Source: Ventricola sp036297385 (GTDB taxonomy: Bacteria; Bacillota; Clostridia; Christensenellales; Aristaeellaceae). Taken from it: a stretch of DNA of 64,000 bases. The position numbers were made by a program, and so were the translations under genes. The notes beneath the pieces are model-generated. The model saw only the letters and a program-made list of their open reading frames with translations. It was not told the DNA's origin and searched no databases. Of this stretch, positions 39,547 through 48,415 are shown piece by piece. The DNA is taken from NCBI GenBank assembly GCA_036297385.1, contig JAXJLD010000133.1, positions 1 to 64,000 on the forward strand. Direction: 5' to 3'. Each line of letters opens with the position of its first letter. The first letter of the stretch is position 1.

Positions 39547-42500
39547 ATGGCCAGAAAGGCGGCGCAGAAGGGCGCAAAAAGTAAGAAAAGGGTAAGCGGA
39601 AAGCGCGGTTCGGCTGGGCGAAAGCGGGGACACAGCCGCAGCAGCGTCGATCCGCGCGGCGTGGCGGGCATTGTCATCCTGTGTGTGGGCTTGTTGGCGC
39701 TGTTCAGCCAGTTCATTCCGTCTGGAGGAGGCCTGATTAACTGGGCAACGATGCTGACCCGCGGTCTGGGCGGCACGCTGTGCCTGCTGCTGCCGGTGGT
39801 GCTGTGCTGGGCGGGCGTGACGCTGGTGTTCTTTTCCAGCGGCCGCCTGAGCCTCCGCTCCATGATCTGCGGTGCACTCGTTTTCTGGTTTGTAGAGACC
39901 ATGCTCCAGCTCTTTGAGATCGGCACGGTGACTTCCGCCATCTTTGCCGATGGGCAGGAGGCGACCTACGGTGCGTTCCTGATGCGTTCCTATAAGAATG
40001 CTGTGCTGACGTGCAAGGGCGGCGGCCTGATTGGCGCGCTGCTGGCGTGGCCGCTGTATACGGCGCTGGATGTGTGGGGCGCGGTGATCGTGCTGATCTT
40101 CGCCTGCACCATCGTGCTGATGGTGTTCACAGGCGTGACGTTTACGGGCGTGGGGATGTACCTGAGCGAGCTGCTGGATGATCTGCGCACTTCGCATAGC
40201 GAGCACAAGGAGGAGCGGCAGGCGCTGCGGGAGCGGCGCGAGGAGGAAGCGCTTCGCCGGGAAACGGAGCAGGCCGAGAAGCGCGAGGCGCGGCGCATCG
40301 AGCGCGAGCGCCAAGCGGAACAGGAACGGCGCGAAGCTGAGCAGCAGGCACGGCAGCAGGCCGAGGAGATCGAGGAAGAACCCGAACCGCAGGAGCGCCC
40401 GACACGCAAGAGAAAGACCAAGCCGGTGCTGGAGGTGGTGCGGACGCAGCCGCCGCAGGAGGATATGCCGCCCATCCAGACGGCGAGCCCCAGACGGCAG
40501 AGCGCACCGCGCAGGCGGACGAATATCCGGGAGGATATGCCGCTGTACATCGAGAGAGACGATGAATTCACGCGGGAGAGCATCGATCTGCGCACGGAGC
40601 CGCGTGGCCCGCGGCGCAGGCACAGCTTCACCATGCAGGAGGCTGAGCAAGCGTTCCTGTATGGCATGGACAGCGAGACGGAAGAACCGAGCGCAGCGTA
40701 TGACGGGCAGTATGCGGCGGATTACGCGCCGCAGCCGCAGGACGCAGCGCCGCAATGGCAGATGGAGCAGGCTGCCGAACCGGAGCAGGACTGGACTGCG
40801 GCAACGGAATCCGTGGAACCGACGGAGGAAGAGCTGGAGCCGGAGGACGACGGCGCACCCTTCTGGAAGGACAACCCGGATATGGCTATCGAGCAATGGG
40901 CATCTCAGCCGCAGGACGACGAGGTGATCGTGCGCGATGCAGAGGAGGACACGCTGGATGATGAGCCGGACGAGGTGCCGGAAGAAGCGTGGACGCCGCC
41001 GGTGCGCAGGGCAGAGGAACCGGCGCGTGTGACGGGCAACGGCATGGGCGAGGGTTCCACGCCGCTGTCGCGCTCCATTGCGGCGGCACAGGCAGCGGCC
41101 ATGCGTGATGTGCCTCGGGCACAGAATGTGCTGGCAGCGCAGGAGACGCAGAATACGCCGATCGTGCAGCTCCGCGGCACGCGCCCGGACGGCACGCCGA
41201 TGGTGATGTCCAAGCGGGATACGCATGAAGCGCCGAAGGTGGAAGGCCCGGCCTATGTCTATCCGCCGATTGACCTGCTCGACCGAACGAGCAGCACGCA
41301 GGACCCGAACCTGAACGCCAAGATTCAGGCGGGCGCGAGCAAGCTGCTTGCCACGCTGGAGAGCTTTGGCGTTCAGGCAAAGCTGACACACGTGACGCAC
41401 GGCCCGGCCATCACGCGTTATGAGCTTCAGCCTGCGCCGGGCGTGAAGGTCTCGCGCATCGTGAATCTGGTGGACGATATCGCGCTGAACATGGCGGCGG
41501 AGGGCGTGCGCATTGAAGCACCGATTCCCGGCAAACCGGCGGTCGGCATCGAGATCCCGAATGAAAAGACCGAGATGGTCTCCCTGCGCGATGTGCTGGA
41601 AAGCCCCGAAATGAAGCGCGAGCATTCGCCCACGGCGGTCGCGCTGGGCAAGGGCATTTCCGGTGCGCCGGTGGTGGCGGACATGGCCAAGATGCCTCAT
41701 GTGCTGATTGCAGGCGCGACGGGTTCCGGTAAGTCCGTGTGCATCAACACCATCATCAACTCCATCATCTATCACGCCTCGCCCAAGGAGGTGCGGCTGA
41801 TCCTGATCGACCCGAAGGTGGTCGAGCTGTCGGTGTACAACGGGATTCCGCACCTGCTGGTGCCGGTTGTCACCGATCCAAAGAAGGCGTCTGCGGCGCT
41901 GAGCTGGGCGGTGGTGGAGATGGAGCACCGCTACAAGCGCTTTGAGACGATGGGCGTGCGCAATATCAAGGGTTACAACGCGGCGATTGGGCCGGACGAA
42001 GAGCCGATGAGCAAGATCATCGTCATCATCGACGAGCTGGCCGACCTGATGATGGTTGCCCCCGGCGAGGTGGAGGAATCCATCTGCCGTCTGGCGCAGC
42101 TTGCGCGTGCGGCAGGCATCCATCTGGTCATCGCCACGCAGCGTCCGTCGGTCAATGTCATCACGGGCGTCATCAAGGCGAACATCCCGAGCCGTATCGC
42201 GTTTGCAGTGTCCAGCCAGATCGACAGCCGCACCATCCTCGATTCCGGCGGCGCGGAAAAGCTGCTGGGCAAGGGCGATATGCTCTATGCACCGCAGGGT
42301 GCGGGCAAGCCCACGCGCGTACAGGGCTGCTTCGTCTCCGACGACGAGGTGCAGCGCATCGTGGACTTTGTGCGCGGCAAGCACGAGGCGGCCTACAACG
42401 AGGATGTGATTGAACAGATGAACGCCGCGGCGGACGAGGAGAAGGCGTCCGGCGGCGATGCGCCTGCCAGCGGAGAGCCGGTGGACGAGATGCTCAGCAA

Positions 42501-42705
42501 GGCCATTGAGCTGGCTATTGACGCGGGGCAGGTGTCCATCAGTATGCTTCAGCGCAGGCTGCGCGTGGGCTATGCGCGCGCGGGGCGGCTGGTCGATGAG
42601 ATGACGCAGCGCGGTATTACTGCCGAGGCTGAGGGGCCGACCAAGCCGCGCACGGTGCTCATTTCCCGTGAGGAATGGCGGCGGATGCAGGAAAACCAGG
42701 AGTAA
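39547..42705 (+). CDS. ftsK: DNA translocase FtsK/SpoIIIE
   Basis: The 1052-residue motor pumps DNA through the division or sporulation septum. It has four N-terminal transmembrane helices (about 40-200), then a long Arg/Glu/Pro-rich linker (about 205-575) that is longer than in Bacillus SpoIIIE. The motor follows with Walker A GATGSGKSVC (about 722), Walker B IIVIIDELADLMM and QRPSVNVITGVIKANIPSRI. A C-terminal gamma winged helix (ISMLQRRLRVGYARAGRLVD) ends the protein. GGAGGGAGCAA precedes the ATG at 39547. A very long antisense open frame over this gene is a codon-bias artefact. Confidence 0.95.
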   Translation: MARKAAQKGAKSKKRVSGKRGSAGRKRGHSRSSVDPRGVAGIVILCVGLLALFSQFIPSGGGLINWATMLTRGLGGTLCLLLPVVLCWAGVTLVFFSSGRLSLRSMICGALVFWFVETMLQLFEIGTVTSAIFADGQEATYGAFLMRSYKNAVLTCKGGGLIGALLAWPLYTALDVWGAVIVLIFACTIVLMVFTGVTFTGVGMYLSELLDDLRTSHSEHKEERQALRERREEEALRRETEQAEKREARRIERERQAEQERREAEQQARQQAEEIEEEPEPQERPTRKRKTKPVLEVVRTQPPQEDMPPIQTASPRRQSAPRRRTNIREDMPLYIERDDEFTRESIDLRTEPRGPRRRHSFTMQEAEQAFLYGMDSETEEPSAAYDGQYAADYAPQPQDAAPQWQMEQAAEPEQDWTAATESVEPTEEELEPEDDGAPFWKDNPDMAIEQWASQPQDDEVIVRDAEEDTLDDEPDEVPEEAWTPPVRRAEEPARVTGNGMGEGSTPLSRSIAAAQAAAMRDVPRAQNVLAAQETQNTPIVQLRGTRPDGTPMVMSKRDTHEAPKVEGPAYVYPPIDLLDRTSSTQDPNLNAKIQAGASKLLATLESFGVQAKLTHVTHGPAITRYELQPAPGVKVSRIVNLVDDIALNMAAEGVRIEAPIPGKPAVGIEIPNEKTEMVSLRDVLESPEMKREHSPTAVALGKGISGAPVVADMAKMPHVLIAGATGSGKSVCINTIINSIIYHASPKEVRLILIDPKVVELSVYNGIPHLLVPVVTDPKKASAALSWAVVEMEHRYKRFETMGVRNIKGYNAAIGPDEEPMSKIIVIIDELADLMMVAPGEVEESICRLAQLARAAGIHLVIATQRPSVNVITGVIKANIPSRIAFAVSSQIDSRTILDSGGAEKLLGKGDMLYAPQGAGKPTRVQGCFVSDDEVQRIVDFVRGKHEAAYNEDVIEQMNAAADEEKASGGDAPASGEPVDEMLSKAIELAIDAGQVSISMLQRRLRVGYARAGRLVDEMTQRGITAEAEGPTKPRTVLISREEWRRMQENQE

Positions 42706-42769
42706 GCGAGAATATAAATAAGATTGAGCGCCTGCTGCAGCGGGCGGCCGAAGGAAAGGAAGACCACCG

Positions 42770-44032
42770 ATGAAGTTTACGAAGACGCCAGTCAAGGGTA
42801 TGTGTGATATGCTCCCCTCCGATATGCGCCTGCGCGAGCGCGTGCTGTCCATGATTAAAAAGAGCTACGGCCAGTACGGCTTTATGCAGATTGAAACGCC
42901 GATTGTGGAACACATCGAGAACCTGACCAGCAAGCAGGGCGGCGACAACGAGAAGCTGATTTTCAAGGTCATGAAGCGCGGCGCGGATTTGCAGCGCGCC
43001 ATCGCCAAGGGCGACGGCGAATACGCCGACAACGGCCTGCGCTATGACCTGACGCTGCCGCTGGCGCGCTATTACGCCTGCAACAAGGAGAAGCTCCCCT
43101 CTCCGTTCAAGGCGCTGCAGATGGGCAACGTCTACCGCGCGGACAATCCGCAGAAGGGGCGTTTCCGCCAGTTTACGCAGTGCGACATCGACATTCTGGG
43201 CGATGACAGCAATCTGGCGGAGATTGAGCTGATTACGGCTACCGCCTCGATGCTCACGCAGATCTTTGCGGAGATTGGCGTGACGGATTTCACCATCCAC
43301 ATCAACGACCGCCGCATTCTCAGCGCTGTGGCGCTGTGCGCGGGCTTCAAAGAGGAGGATATCGGTTCCGTCCTCATCAGCCTTGACAAGTTCGATAAGA
43401 TCGGGCTGGAGGGCATTGAGAAGGAGCTGATGGAAAACGGCTTTGACGAGGCGATGGTGAAGCGGTATCTGGCGGTGTACAGCGCGGCGCAGACCGGTAT
43501 GCCGATCGAGGCGTTCTGCCGGGAGATCGACGAGGCGTATCTGCCGCAGGCGGTCAAGCAGAATCTGGCGGACATCATCGACAGCGTGACCCCGGTGCTC
43601 GCCGAGGGCGTGAAGCTGGTCTTTGACCCGACGCTGGTGCGCGGCATGGGCTACTACACCGGCCCGATTTTTGAAATTACCATGGACGGCTACAACTTCT
43701 CCATTGCGGGCGGCGGCCGCTATGACAAGATGATCGGCAAGTTCTCCGGGCAGGATGTGCCGGCAAGCGGCTTCTCCATCGGCTTTGAACGCATTGTAAC
43801 CATTCTCAAAGACCATATGCAGGATGCGAGCAAGCTGCCGGAAGGCTCTGTGGCGTATCTGGTGGGCAATCGCGTGCCGGTGGCGCGTAAGGCCGAGGTG
43901 CTTGCGCAGGCGCGCAAGCTGCGTGAGGATGGCACGGTGGTGACGGTGCTGCCCATGGCCAAGAACATGAAGCATCAGATTGGACTGCTGGAAGCCGAGG
44001 GCTATACGCGGTTTGAAAAGATTTACGAGTAA
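42770..44032 (+). CDS. hisS: Histidyl-tRNA synthetase (HisS-type class II enzyme)
   Basis: The 420-residue protein is a class II synthetase of the HisRS type. Visible are motif 1 (YGFMQIETPIVEHIENLTSK), LRYDLTLPLARYYA, motif 2 (YRADNPQKGRFRQFTQCDID), the histidine-binding LVRGMGYYTG, motif 3 (SGFSIGFERI) and a C-terminal anticodon-binding domain. The histidine box reads RGMGYY where many bacterial enzymes have RGLDYY, a variant seen in the second HisRS type. It lies 64 bases after ftsK, behind GAAAGGAAAG, without a T-box leader. Confidence 0.9.
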   Translation: MKFTKTPVKGMCDMLPSDMRLRERVLSMIKKSYGQYGFMQIETPIVEHIENLTSKQGGDNEKLIFKVMKRGADLQRAIAKGDGEYADNGLRYDLTLPLARYYACNKEKLPSPFKALQMGNVYRADNPQKGRFRQFTQCDIDILGDDSNLAEIELITATASMLTQIFAEIGVTDFTIHINDRRILSAVALCAGFKEEDIGSVLISLDKFDKIGLEGIEKELMENGFDEAMVKRYLAVYSAAQTGMPIEAFCREIDEAYLPQAVKQNLADIIDSVTPVLAEGVKLVFDPTLVRGMGYYTGPIFEITMDGYNFSIAGGGRYDKMIGKFSGQDVPASGFSIGFERIVTILKDHMQDASKLPEGSVAYLVGNRVPVARKAEVLAQARKLREDGTVVTVLPMAKNMKHQIGLLEAEGYTRFEKIYE

Positions 44033-44073
44033 AGCGTACAACGATTGCGCAGGATAGAGCAAAGGAGCAGAGC

Positions 44074-44478
44074 ATGACCAACAAGGGGATTGTCAAGGCG
44101 GTCAACGGGGAGATGCTGACCATTGAGTTTGAGCGCCACGAGGCGTGCGGCGACTGCCATGCCTGTATGCATGGCAGCACAAACTGCGCCAAGCACACCA
44201 TCACGCTGCGCGGCAAGGCAGATGTCGGCGATGAAATCGTGGTGGAGATGGATGAATCACACGTCATGGCGGCCTCTGCGACGGCGTATCTGATTCCGTT
44301 TGCAGGCTTTATGGTCGGACTGCTGGGCAGTTATGCAGCCGGATTGTCCGAGCCGCTGATGGCGCTTTGCGCGGTGGGCGGTACGGCGATTGCCTATGTC
44401 GTGATGCGTGCGCTGGACCCGCGGCTTTCCAAGGGCCGCTGGGAACATAAGATCGTCTCCGTCAGCAAACCGAAATAA
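44074..44478 (+). CDS. RseC/MucC-family membrane protein
   Basis: The 134-residue protein matches the SoxR-reducing-system RseC family: an N-terminal beta domain (GIVKAVNGEMLTIEFERHEA), the cysteine set C25-x2-C28-x2-C31-x6-C38 (CGDCHACMHGSTNC), and two transmembrane helices (about 66-105). In other bacteria such proteins accompany Rnf complexes or thiamine biosynthesis. Here it sits next to thioredoxin, which fits a redox role. GGAGCAGAGC precedes the ATG. Confidence 0.8.
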   Translation: MTNKGIVKAVNGEMLTIEFERHEACGDCHACMHGSTNCAKHTITLRGKADVGDEIVVEMDESHVMAASATAYLIPFAGFMVGLLGSYAAGLSEPLMALCAVGGTAIAYVVMRALDPRLSKGRWEHKIVSVSKPK

Positions 44479-44510
44479 AGAAGTATGTCCGAAACAGGAG
44501 GAAATGAAGC

Positions 44511-44825
44511 ATGACTATGCATTTTGACGCGACGTCCTTTGATGCGGCGATTGCGGGCGAGCAGCCGGTGCTCGTGGATTTCTGGGCAACGTGGTGCGGC
44601 CCGTGCCGGATGATCGCGCCGGTGATCGAGGAGATCGCGGCGGAGTTTGACGGCAAGGCCGTTGTGGGCAAGGTGGATGTGGATGAGGAGCCTGGGCTGG
44701 CACAGCGCTTTGGCGTCATGAGCATCCCGACGCTCATCGTATTCAAGAATGGCAAGGCGGTGGAGCAGGCCGTCGGCGCACGCGGCAAGGCCGATGTGGC
44801 GGCGATGCTCAGCCGTCACCTGTAA
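44511..44825 (+). CDS. trxA: Thioredoxin
   Basis: The 104-residue protein is a classical thioredoxin with the active site WCGPC (28-32), preceded by VLVDFWAT, and with the cis-proline segment MSIPTLIVFKNG. It reduces disulphides in cytoplasmic proteins. It follows the RseC-like gene by 32 bases behind ACAGGAGGAAATGAAGC, and the operon ends at the terminator at 44834. No thioredoxin reductase is adjacent. Confidence 0.95.
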   Translation: MTMHFDATSFDAAIAGEQPVLVDFWATWCGPCRMIAPVIEEIAAEFDGKAVVGKVDVDEEPGLAQRFGVMSIPTLIVFKNGKAVEQAVGARGKADVAAMLSRHL

Positions 44826-44833
44826 GGCAGAAG

Positions 44834-44857
44834 GCGTCCGGTTTTCCGGACGCTTTT
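44834..44857 (+). terminator. Rho-independent terminator of the thioredoxin gene
   Basis: GCGTCCGG and CCGGACGC pair around TTTT and are followed by TTTTGCTTTT. Confidence 0.88.
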
Positions 44858-45128
44858 GCTTTTGTCCGGTGTGCGTGGGGCGGCTTGATACAGGGGAGAA
44901 CAAGGGAGAGGGCGCAGCGAAGCGCTTTGCGGGGCATGGAAAACAGCAGAAGGCTTGTGAAAAAAACAGCGAAGGAATCGAAAGGTTTCTCTTTTATTGG
45001 ATGACCAGTTGTGTTATAATCAAACTGAATACTGTGCCTCTTTGGGTGCATCGTTGATTCGGAGCGTCTGGCTCGACTTGCGGACGGCTCTTGGAGCATA
45101 AAAGAAAACGAGAGGAGGAGGGAGGAAC

Positions 45129-46781
45129 ATGGCGAAGCTGAGAATCATTCCGCTGGGCGGCATCGGCGAGATCGGCAAGAATATGACGGCATTTGAGTAC
45201 GGAGATGACGTCATTGTGGTCGATTGCGGCTCGATTTTCCCCCGGCAGGATATGCTGGGCATCGATTTGGTGATTCCCGACATTGCCTATCTGATCAACA
45301 ATCGCGAGCGTGTGCGCGCCTACCTGTTTACGCATGGACATGAGGATCACATCGGCGCGGTGCCGTATGTTTTTCCGCGCGTTCCTGCGCCGGCGTATGG
45401 CACGAAGCTGACCTGCGCACTCATACGCGGCAAGCTGACGGAGCATAATATTTCCGGGATTCCGTTGCACGTCGTCAAACCGAAGGATACGGTGCAGATT
45501 GGCGCGTTCTCGGTGCAGTTCATCAAGGTGAGCCATTCCATCGCCGGGGCTGTGGCGATGGCGATTACCTGCCCGGCCGGTACGGTGATTGTGACAGGCG
45601 ATTTTAAGATCGACTATACCCCCATTGATGGGGAGGTGACGGATCTGGGCACGCTGGCCGCGTGGGGAAATCGCGGCGTGCTGGCGCTGCTGGCGGATTC
45701 CACGAACGTGGAGCGTCCGGGCTATACGATGAGCGAAAAGATGATTGCCAAGACGTTCCGCGGCCTGTTCAAAGATGCGGAGCGGCGCATCATCATCGCG
45801 ATGTTCGCCTCGAACCTGCACCGTATTCAGCAGGTGGTCGATCTGTGCGTGGAGTTCCGCAGAAAGATCTGCTTTGTTGGGCGGAGCATGGTGAACGTGA
45901 CCCGGCTGGCGATGGATATCGGAGAGCTGAAAATTCCGCGGGATGTGCTCGTGGAGGCGGGTGATCTGGACTGCTACGATGACGACGAGATTGTGGTGCT
46001 GACCACGGGCAGTCAGGGCGAGCCGATGAGCGGCCTGACCCGCATGGCCAACAGCGAGCATCGCAAATTGCAGATTCGGGCGGGGGATACGGTCATTGTC
46101 TCCGCTTCGCCGATTCCCGGCAACGAGATCATGGTTTCGCGCATCATTGACCAGCTCTACCGCATCGGCGCGAACGTGGTGTACAACCGCATTGCGGATG
46201 TACACGTATCCGGTCACGCCTGCCAAGAGGAGCTCAAGCTGATTCAGGCGCTGGTGCGTCCCAAGTATTTTATTCCCGTCCATGGCGAATACCGGATGCT
46301 TCAGCGGCATGCGGATATTGCCGTGCGGATGGGCATGCCGCAGGACAATGCCATCATTCTGGAGCTGGGACAGGCGCTGGAGCTTTCCGAGGATGAGGCC
46401 AGCATCACCGGCCCGATTCCGACCGGATCGGTGATGGTAGACGGCTTGGGTGTAGGTGACGTGGGCAATGTCGTGCTGCGTGACCGCAAGCATCTCTCGC
46501 AGGATGGCCTGATTATCGTCATCGTCGGCGTGAGCAAGGAGACCGGGCAGGTGGTATCCGGCCCGGAGCTGATCTCGCGAGGCTTCGTGTATGTGCGTGA
46601 AAACGAGGAGCTGATCTCCGGCGCGCGCAGCGTGGCGATGGACGTGCTCTCGCGCTATGACCGCATCGAGCAGAGCGACTGGACGAGCATCAAAAACGGC
46701 ATCAAGGACGAGATGCACACCTACCTGCTGGGCCAGATCAAGCGCAACCCGATGATTCTGCCCATCATCATGGAAACCTGA
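45129..46781 (+). CDS. rnj: Ribonuclease J
   Basis: The 550-residue protein is a metallo-beta-lactamase/beta-CASP ribonuclease. It has the metal site THGHEDHIGAVPY (about 68-80), the later GDFKIDYTPID, the beta-CASP region (SLNV-like LADSTNVERPGYT, IIAMFASNLHRIQQVVDLC, TTGSQGEPMSG), VHVSGHACQEELKL and FIPVHGEYRM, plus the C-terminal dimerisation domain. It degrades and matures RNA from the 5' end. GAGGAGGGAGGAAC precedes the ATG. A TATAAT lies in the 300-bp leader near 45013, without a convincing -35. Confidence 0.96.
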   Translation: MAKLRIIPLGGIGEIGKNMTAFEYGDDVIVVDCGSIFPRQDMLGIDLVIPDIAYLINNRERVRAYLFTHGHEDHIGAVPYVFPRVPAPAYGTKLTCALIRGKLTEHNISGIPLHVVKPKDTVQIGAFSVQFIKVSHSIAGAVAMAITCPAGTVIVTGDFKIDYTPIDGEVTDLGTLAAWGNRGVLALLADSTNVERPGYTMSEKMIAKTFRGLFKDAERRIIIAMFASNLHRIQQVVDLCVEFRRKICFVGRSMVNVTRLAMDIGELKIPRDVLVEAGDLDCYDDDEIVVLTTGSQGEPMSGLTRMANSEHRKLQIRAGDTVIVSASPIPGNEIMVSRIIDQLYRIGANVVYNRIADVHVSGHACQEELKLIQALVRPKYFIPVHGEYRMLQRHADIAVRMGMPQDNAIILELGQALELSEDEASITGPIPTGSVMVDGLGVGDVGNVVLRDRKHLSQDGLIIVIVGVSKETGQVVSGPELISRGFVYVRENEELISGARSVAMDVLSRYDRIEQSDWTSIKNGIKDEMHTYLLGQIKRNPMILPIIMET

Positions 46782-46831
46782 GCGCAGAAGCGCCTAAATC
46801 AATTTCAAGCAAATAAAGAAGGAATGGAAGC

Positions 46832-47185
46832 ATGAACATTTACGATACCGCACACCGACTGGCTGGAGAGATCAGCCGCAGCGACGAATGCGTGCGCCTG
46901 CGCGAGCTGCGCGAGCGCGCCTACGCCGATGAAACCAACCGCGTGCTGCTGGAGGAATACAAGCGCCTTCAGGTGAAATTGCAGATGAGCATGGTCGGCG
47001 CGGCGGGGCAGATGCCCGGCGAGGATATGCAGCGTTTTCAGCAGCTCGCCTCGCTGCTGTACATGAACAGCGATGTACAGGCGTATCTGATGGCGGAGAT
47101 GCAGATGCAAAAGACGCTGGCAGACGTGTTCAAGATCCTGACGGAAGCGGCCGGCGTAACGTTTGATTTGCCGGAAAACGCATAA
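46832..47185 (+). CDS. ylbF: YlbF/YmcA-family regulator
   Basis: The 117-residue all-helical protein matches the YlbF/YmcA family (DTAHRLAGEISRSDECVRLR, AYADETNRVLLEEYKRLQVK, QMQKTLADVFKILTEAAGV). In Bacillus such proteins form the Y-complex that modulates RNase Y cutting and affects sporulation, competence and biofilm formation. Its place directly after RNase J suggests an RNA-decay link here too. GAAGGAATGGAAGC precedes the ATG. Confidence 0.82.
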   Translation: MNIYDTAHRLAGEISRSDECVRLRELRERAYADETNRVLLEEYKRLQVKLQMSMVGAAGQMPGEDMQRFQQLASLLYMNSDVQAYLMAEMQMQKTLADVFKILTEAAGVTFDLPENA

Positions 47186-47201
47186 CGGGAGGAACGCAAA
47201 T

Positions 47202-48398
47202 TTGGCGAAGAAAAAAAAGCGCAGCGGCCGGCTCACGGAGCATGAGCTTCATGAGCGCCGCCGTTACGGCTTCTTCTGGTACGATTGGCTGTGGCGGATT
47301 CTCCGGCCGGCGCTGGTGTTTGTGACGTCATTTGTCATCATCTGCGGCCTCGTCTACACGGGCTATCGGAAGATTGACGATATGTTCTTTGCGCCCGTGG
47401 ACGCGAAAGATACGACTGTGGTGCAATTTGAGGTTGCGCCGGGCAGTTCGCTGTCCACAGTTTCCCGGAATCTGGAAACGGCGGGGCTGATTCACAATCA
47501 CTCTGTGTTCAAGTACATGGCCGACTTTATGGGCATGGGCCAGAAGATTCAGAATGGTGATTATGAGCTGACCCGCGCCATGAGCGCGACGGACATCCTC
47601 AATGAGCTGGTCTCCGGCGACGGCAAGCCGCTGACGACGAAGATCACCATCATTCCGGGATGGACGGTGGAGGACGTCGCCAACGATCTGGTCAAGAGCG
47701 GCGTGCTGCGCGATACGCAGGAGTTCCTGAGCCTGTGCCGCACGGGCGAGGCGTACAGCGGATACTACTTCATCGAGGAAATGCTCAAGAAGGGCGACAG
47801 CGCCCAGCGGCTGTATGCGCTGGAGGGCTATCTTTCGCCCAATACCTACGAGGTGTACACCCATTCCAGCGCGGATACGATCATCAAGCGCCTGCTCTCC
47901 CAGACGGAGGCGGCGTATAGCCTGAGCTATGATGAGCGTGCGCAGGAGCTGGGCATGACCATGGACGAGGTCTTTACGCTCGCCTCGATGATCGAGAAGG
48001 AGGCCAAGACGGCGGACTTTGCCAAGGTCAGCGCCGTGTTCCATAACCGGCTGAAGCAGGGCATGACGCTCGGCTCGGACGTGACGATCAAGTACGTCTC
48101 CGGCTCGGAAAAGATGGTGCTGTCCGGCAGCGATCTGGATGTGGATTCGCCGTACAACACCTACAAGCGCAAGGGGCTGCCCGTCGGCCCGATCTGCAAT
48201 CCGTCGATGGATGCGGTGGTGGCGGCGCTGTACCCCGACGAGCAGTATGTGGCGCAGAAATACCTGTACTTCTGCTCGAAGGACCCCGATTCCGGCGAGC
48301 TGCACTTCTCCAAGACGCAAAAGGAGCATGATGCGGCGGTGGCGATGTATCGCCCGCTGTGGGAGGAATACGACAAGAAGCGCGGGCTGACTCAATAA
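47202..48398 (+). CDS. mltG: Endolytic murein transglycosylase MltG
   Basis: The 398-residue protein has a basic cytoplasmic N-terminus, one transmembrane helix (about 37-60), a LysM-like part (VVQFEVAPGSSLSTVSRNLE) and the YceG catalytic domain with LEGYLSPNTYEV, LASMIEKEAKT (catalytic Glu) and SPYNTYKRKGLPVGPICNPS. It cuts nascent glycan strands and so sets their length. The start is a TTG at 47202 behind CGGGAGGAACGCAAA. The upstream in-frame ATG lies inside ylbF and has no ribosome site. Confidence 0.93.
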   Translation: MAKKKKRSGRLTEHELHERRRYGFFWYDWLWRILRPALVFVTSFVIICGLVYTGYRKIDDMFFAPVDAKDTTVVQFEVAPGSSLSTVSRNLETAGLIHNHSVFKYMADFMGMGQKIQNGDYELTRAMSATDILNELVSGDGKPLTTKITIIPGWTVEDVANDLVKSGVLRDTQEFLSLCRTGEAYSGYYFIEEMLKKGDSAQRLYALEGYLSPNTYEVYTHSSADTIIKRLLSQTEAAYSLSYDERAQELGMTMDEVFTLASMIEKEAKTADFAKVSAVFHNRLKQGMTLGSDVTIKYVSGSEKMVLSGSDLDVDSPYNTYKRKGLPVGPICNPSMDAVVAALYPDEQYVAQKYLYFCSKDPDSGELHFSKTQKEHDAAVAMYRPLWEEYDKKRGLTQ

Positions 48399-48415
48399 AT
48401 CCAAAGGGGAAAGAC

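Noticed and set aside
42706..42769. T-box or riboswitch before the histidyl-tRNA synthetase gene
   Set aside because: Only 64 bases separate ftsK and hisS, with no T-box sequence or terminator.
39481..42852. Very long open frame antisense to ftsK (over 1100 codons)
   Set aside because: It is a by-product of GC-rich codon bias in ftsK; the protein is His/Arg/Leu-rich without domains, has no suitable ribosome site, and the sense strand encodes clear FtsK motifs.
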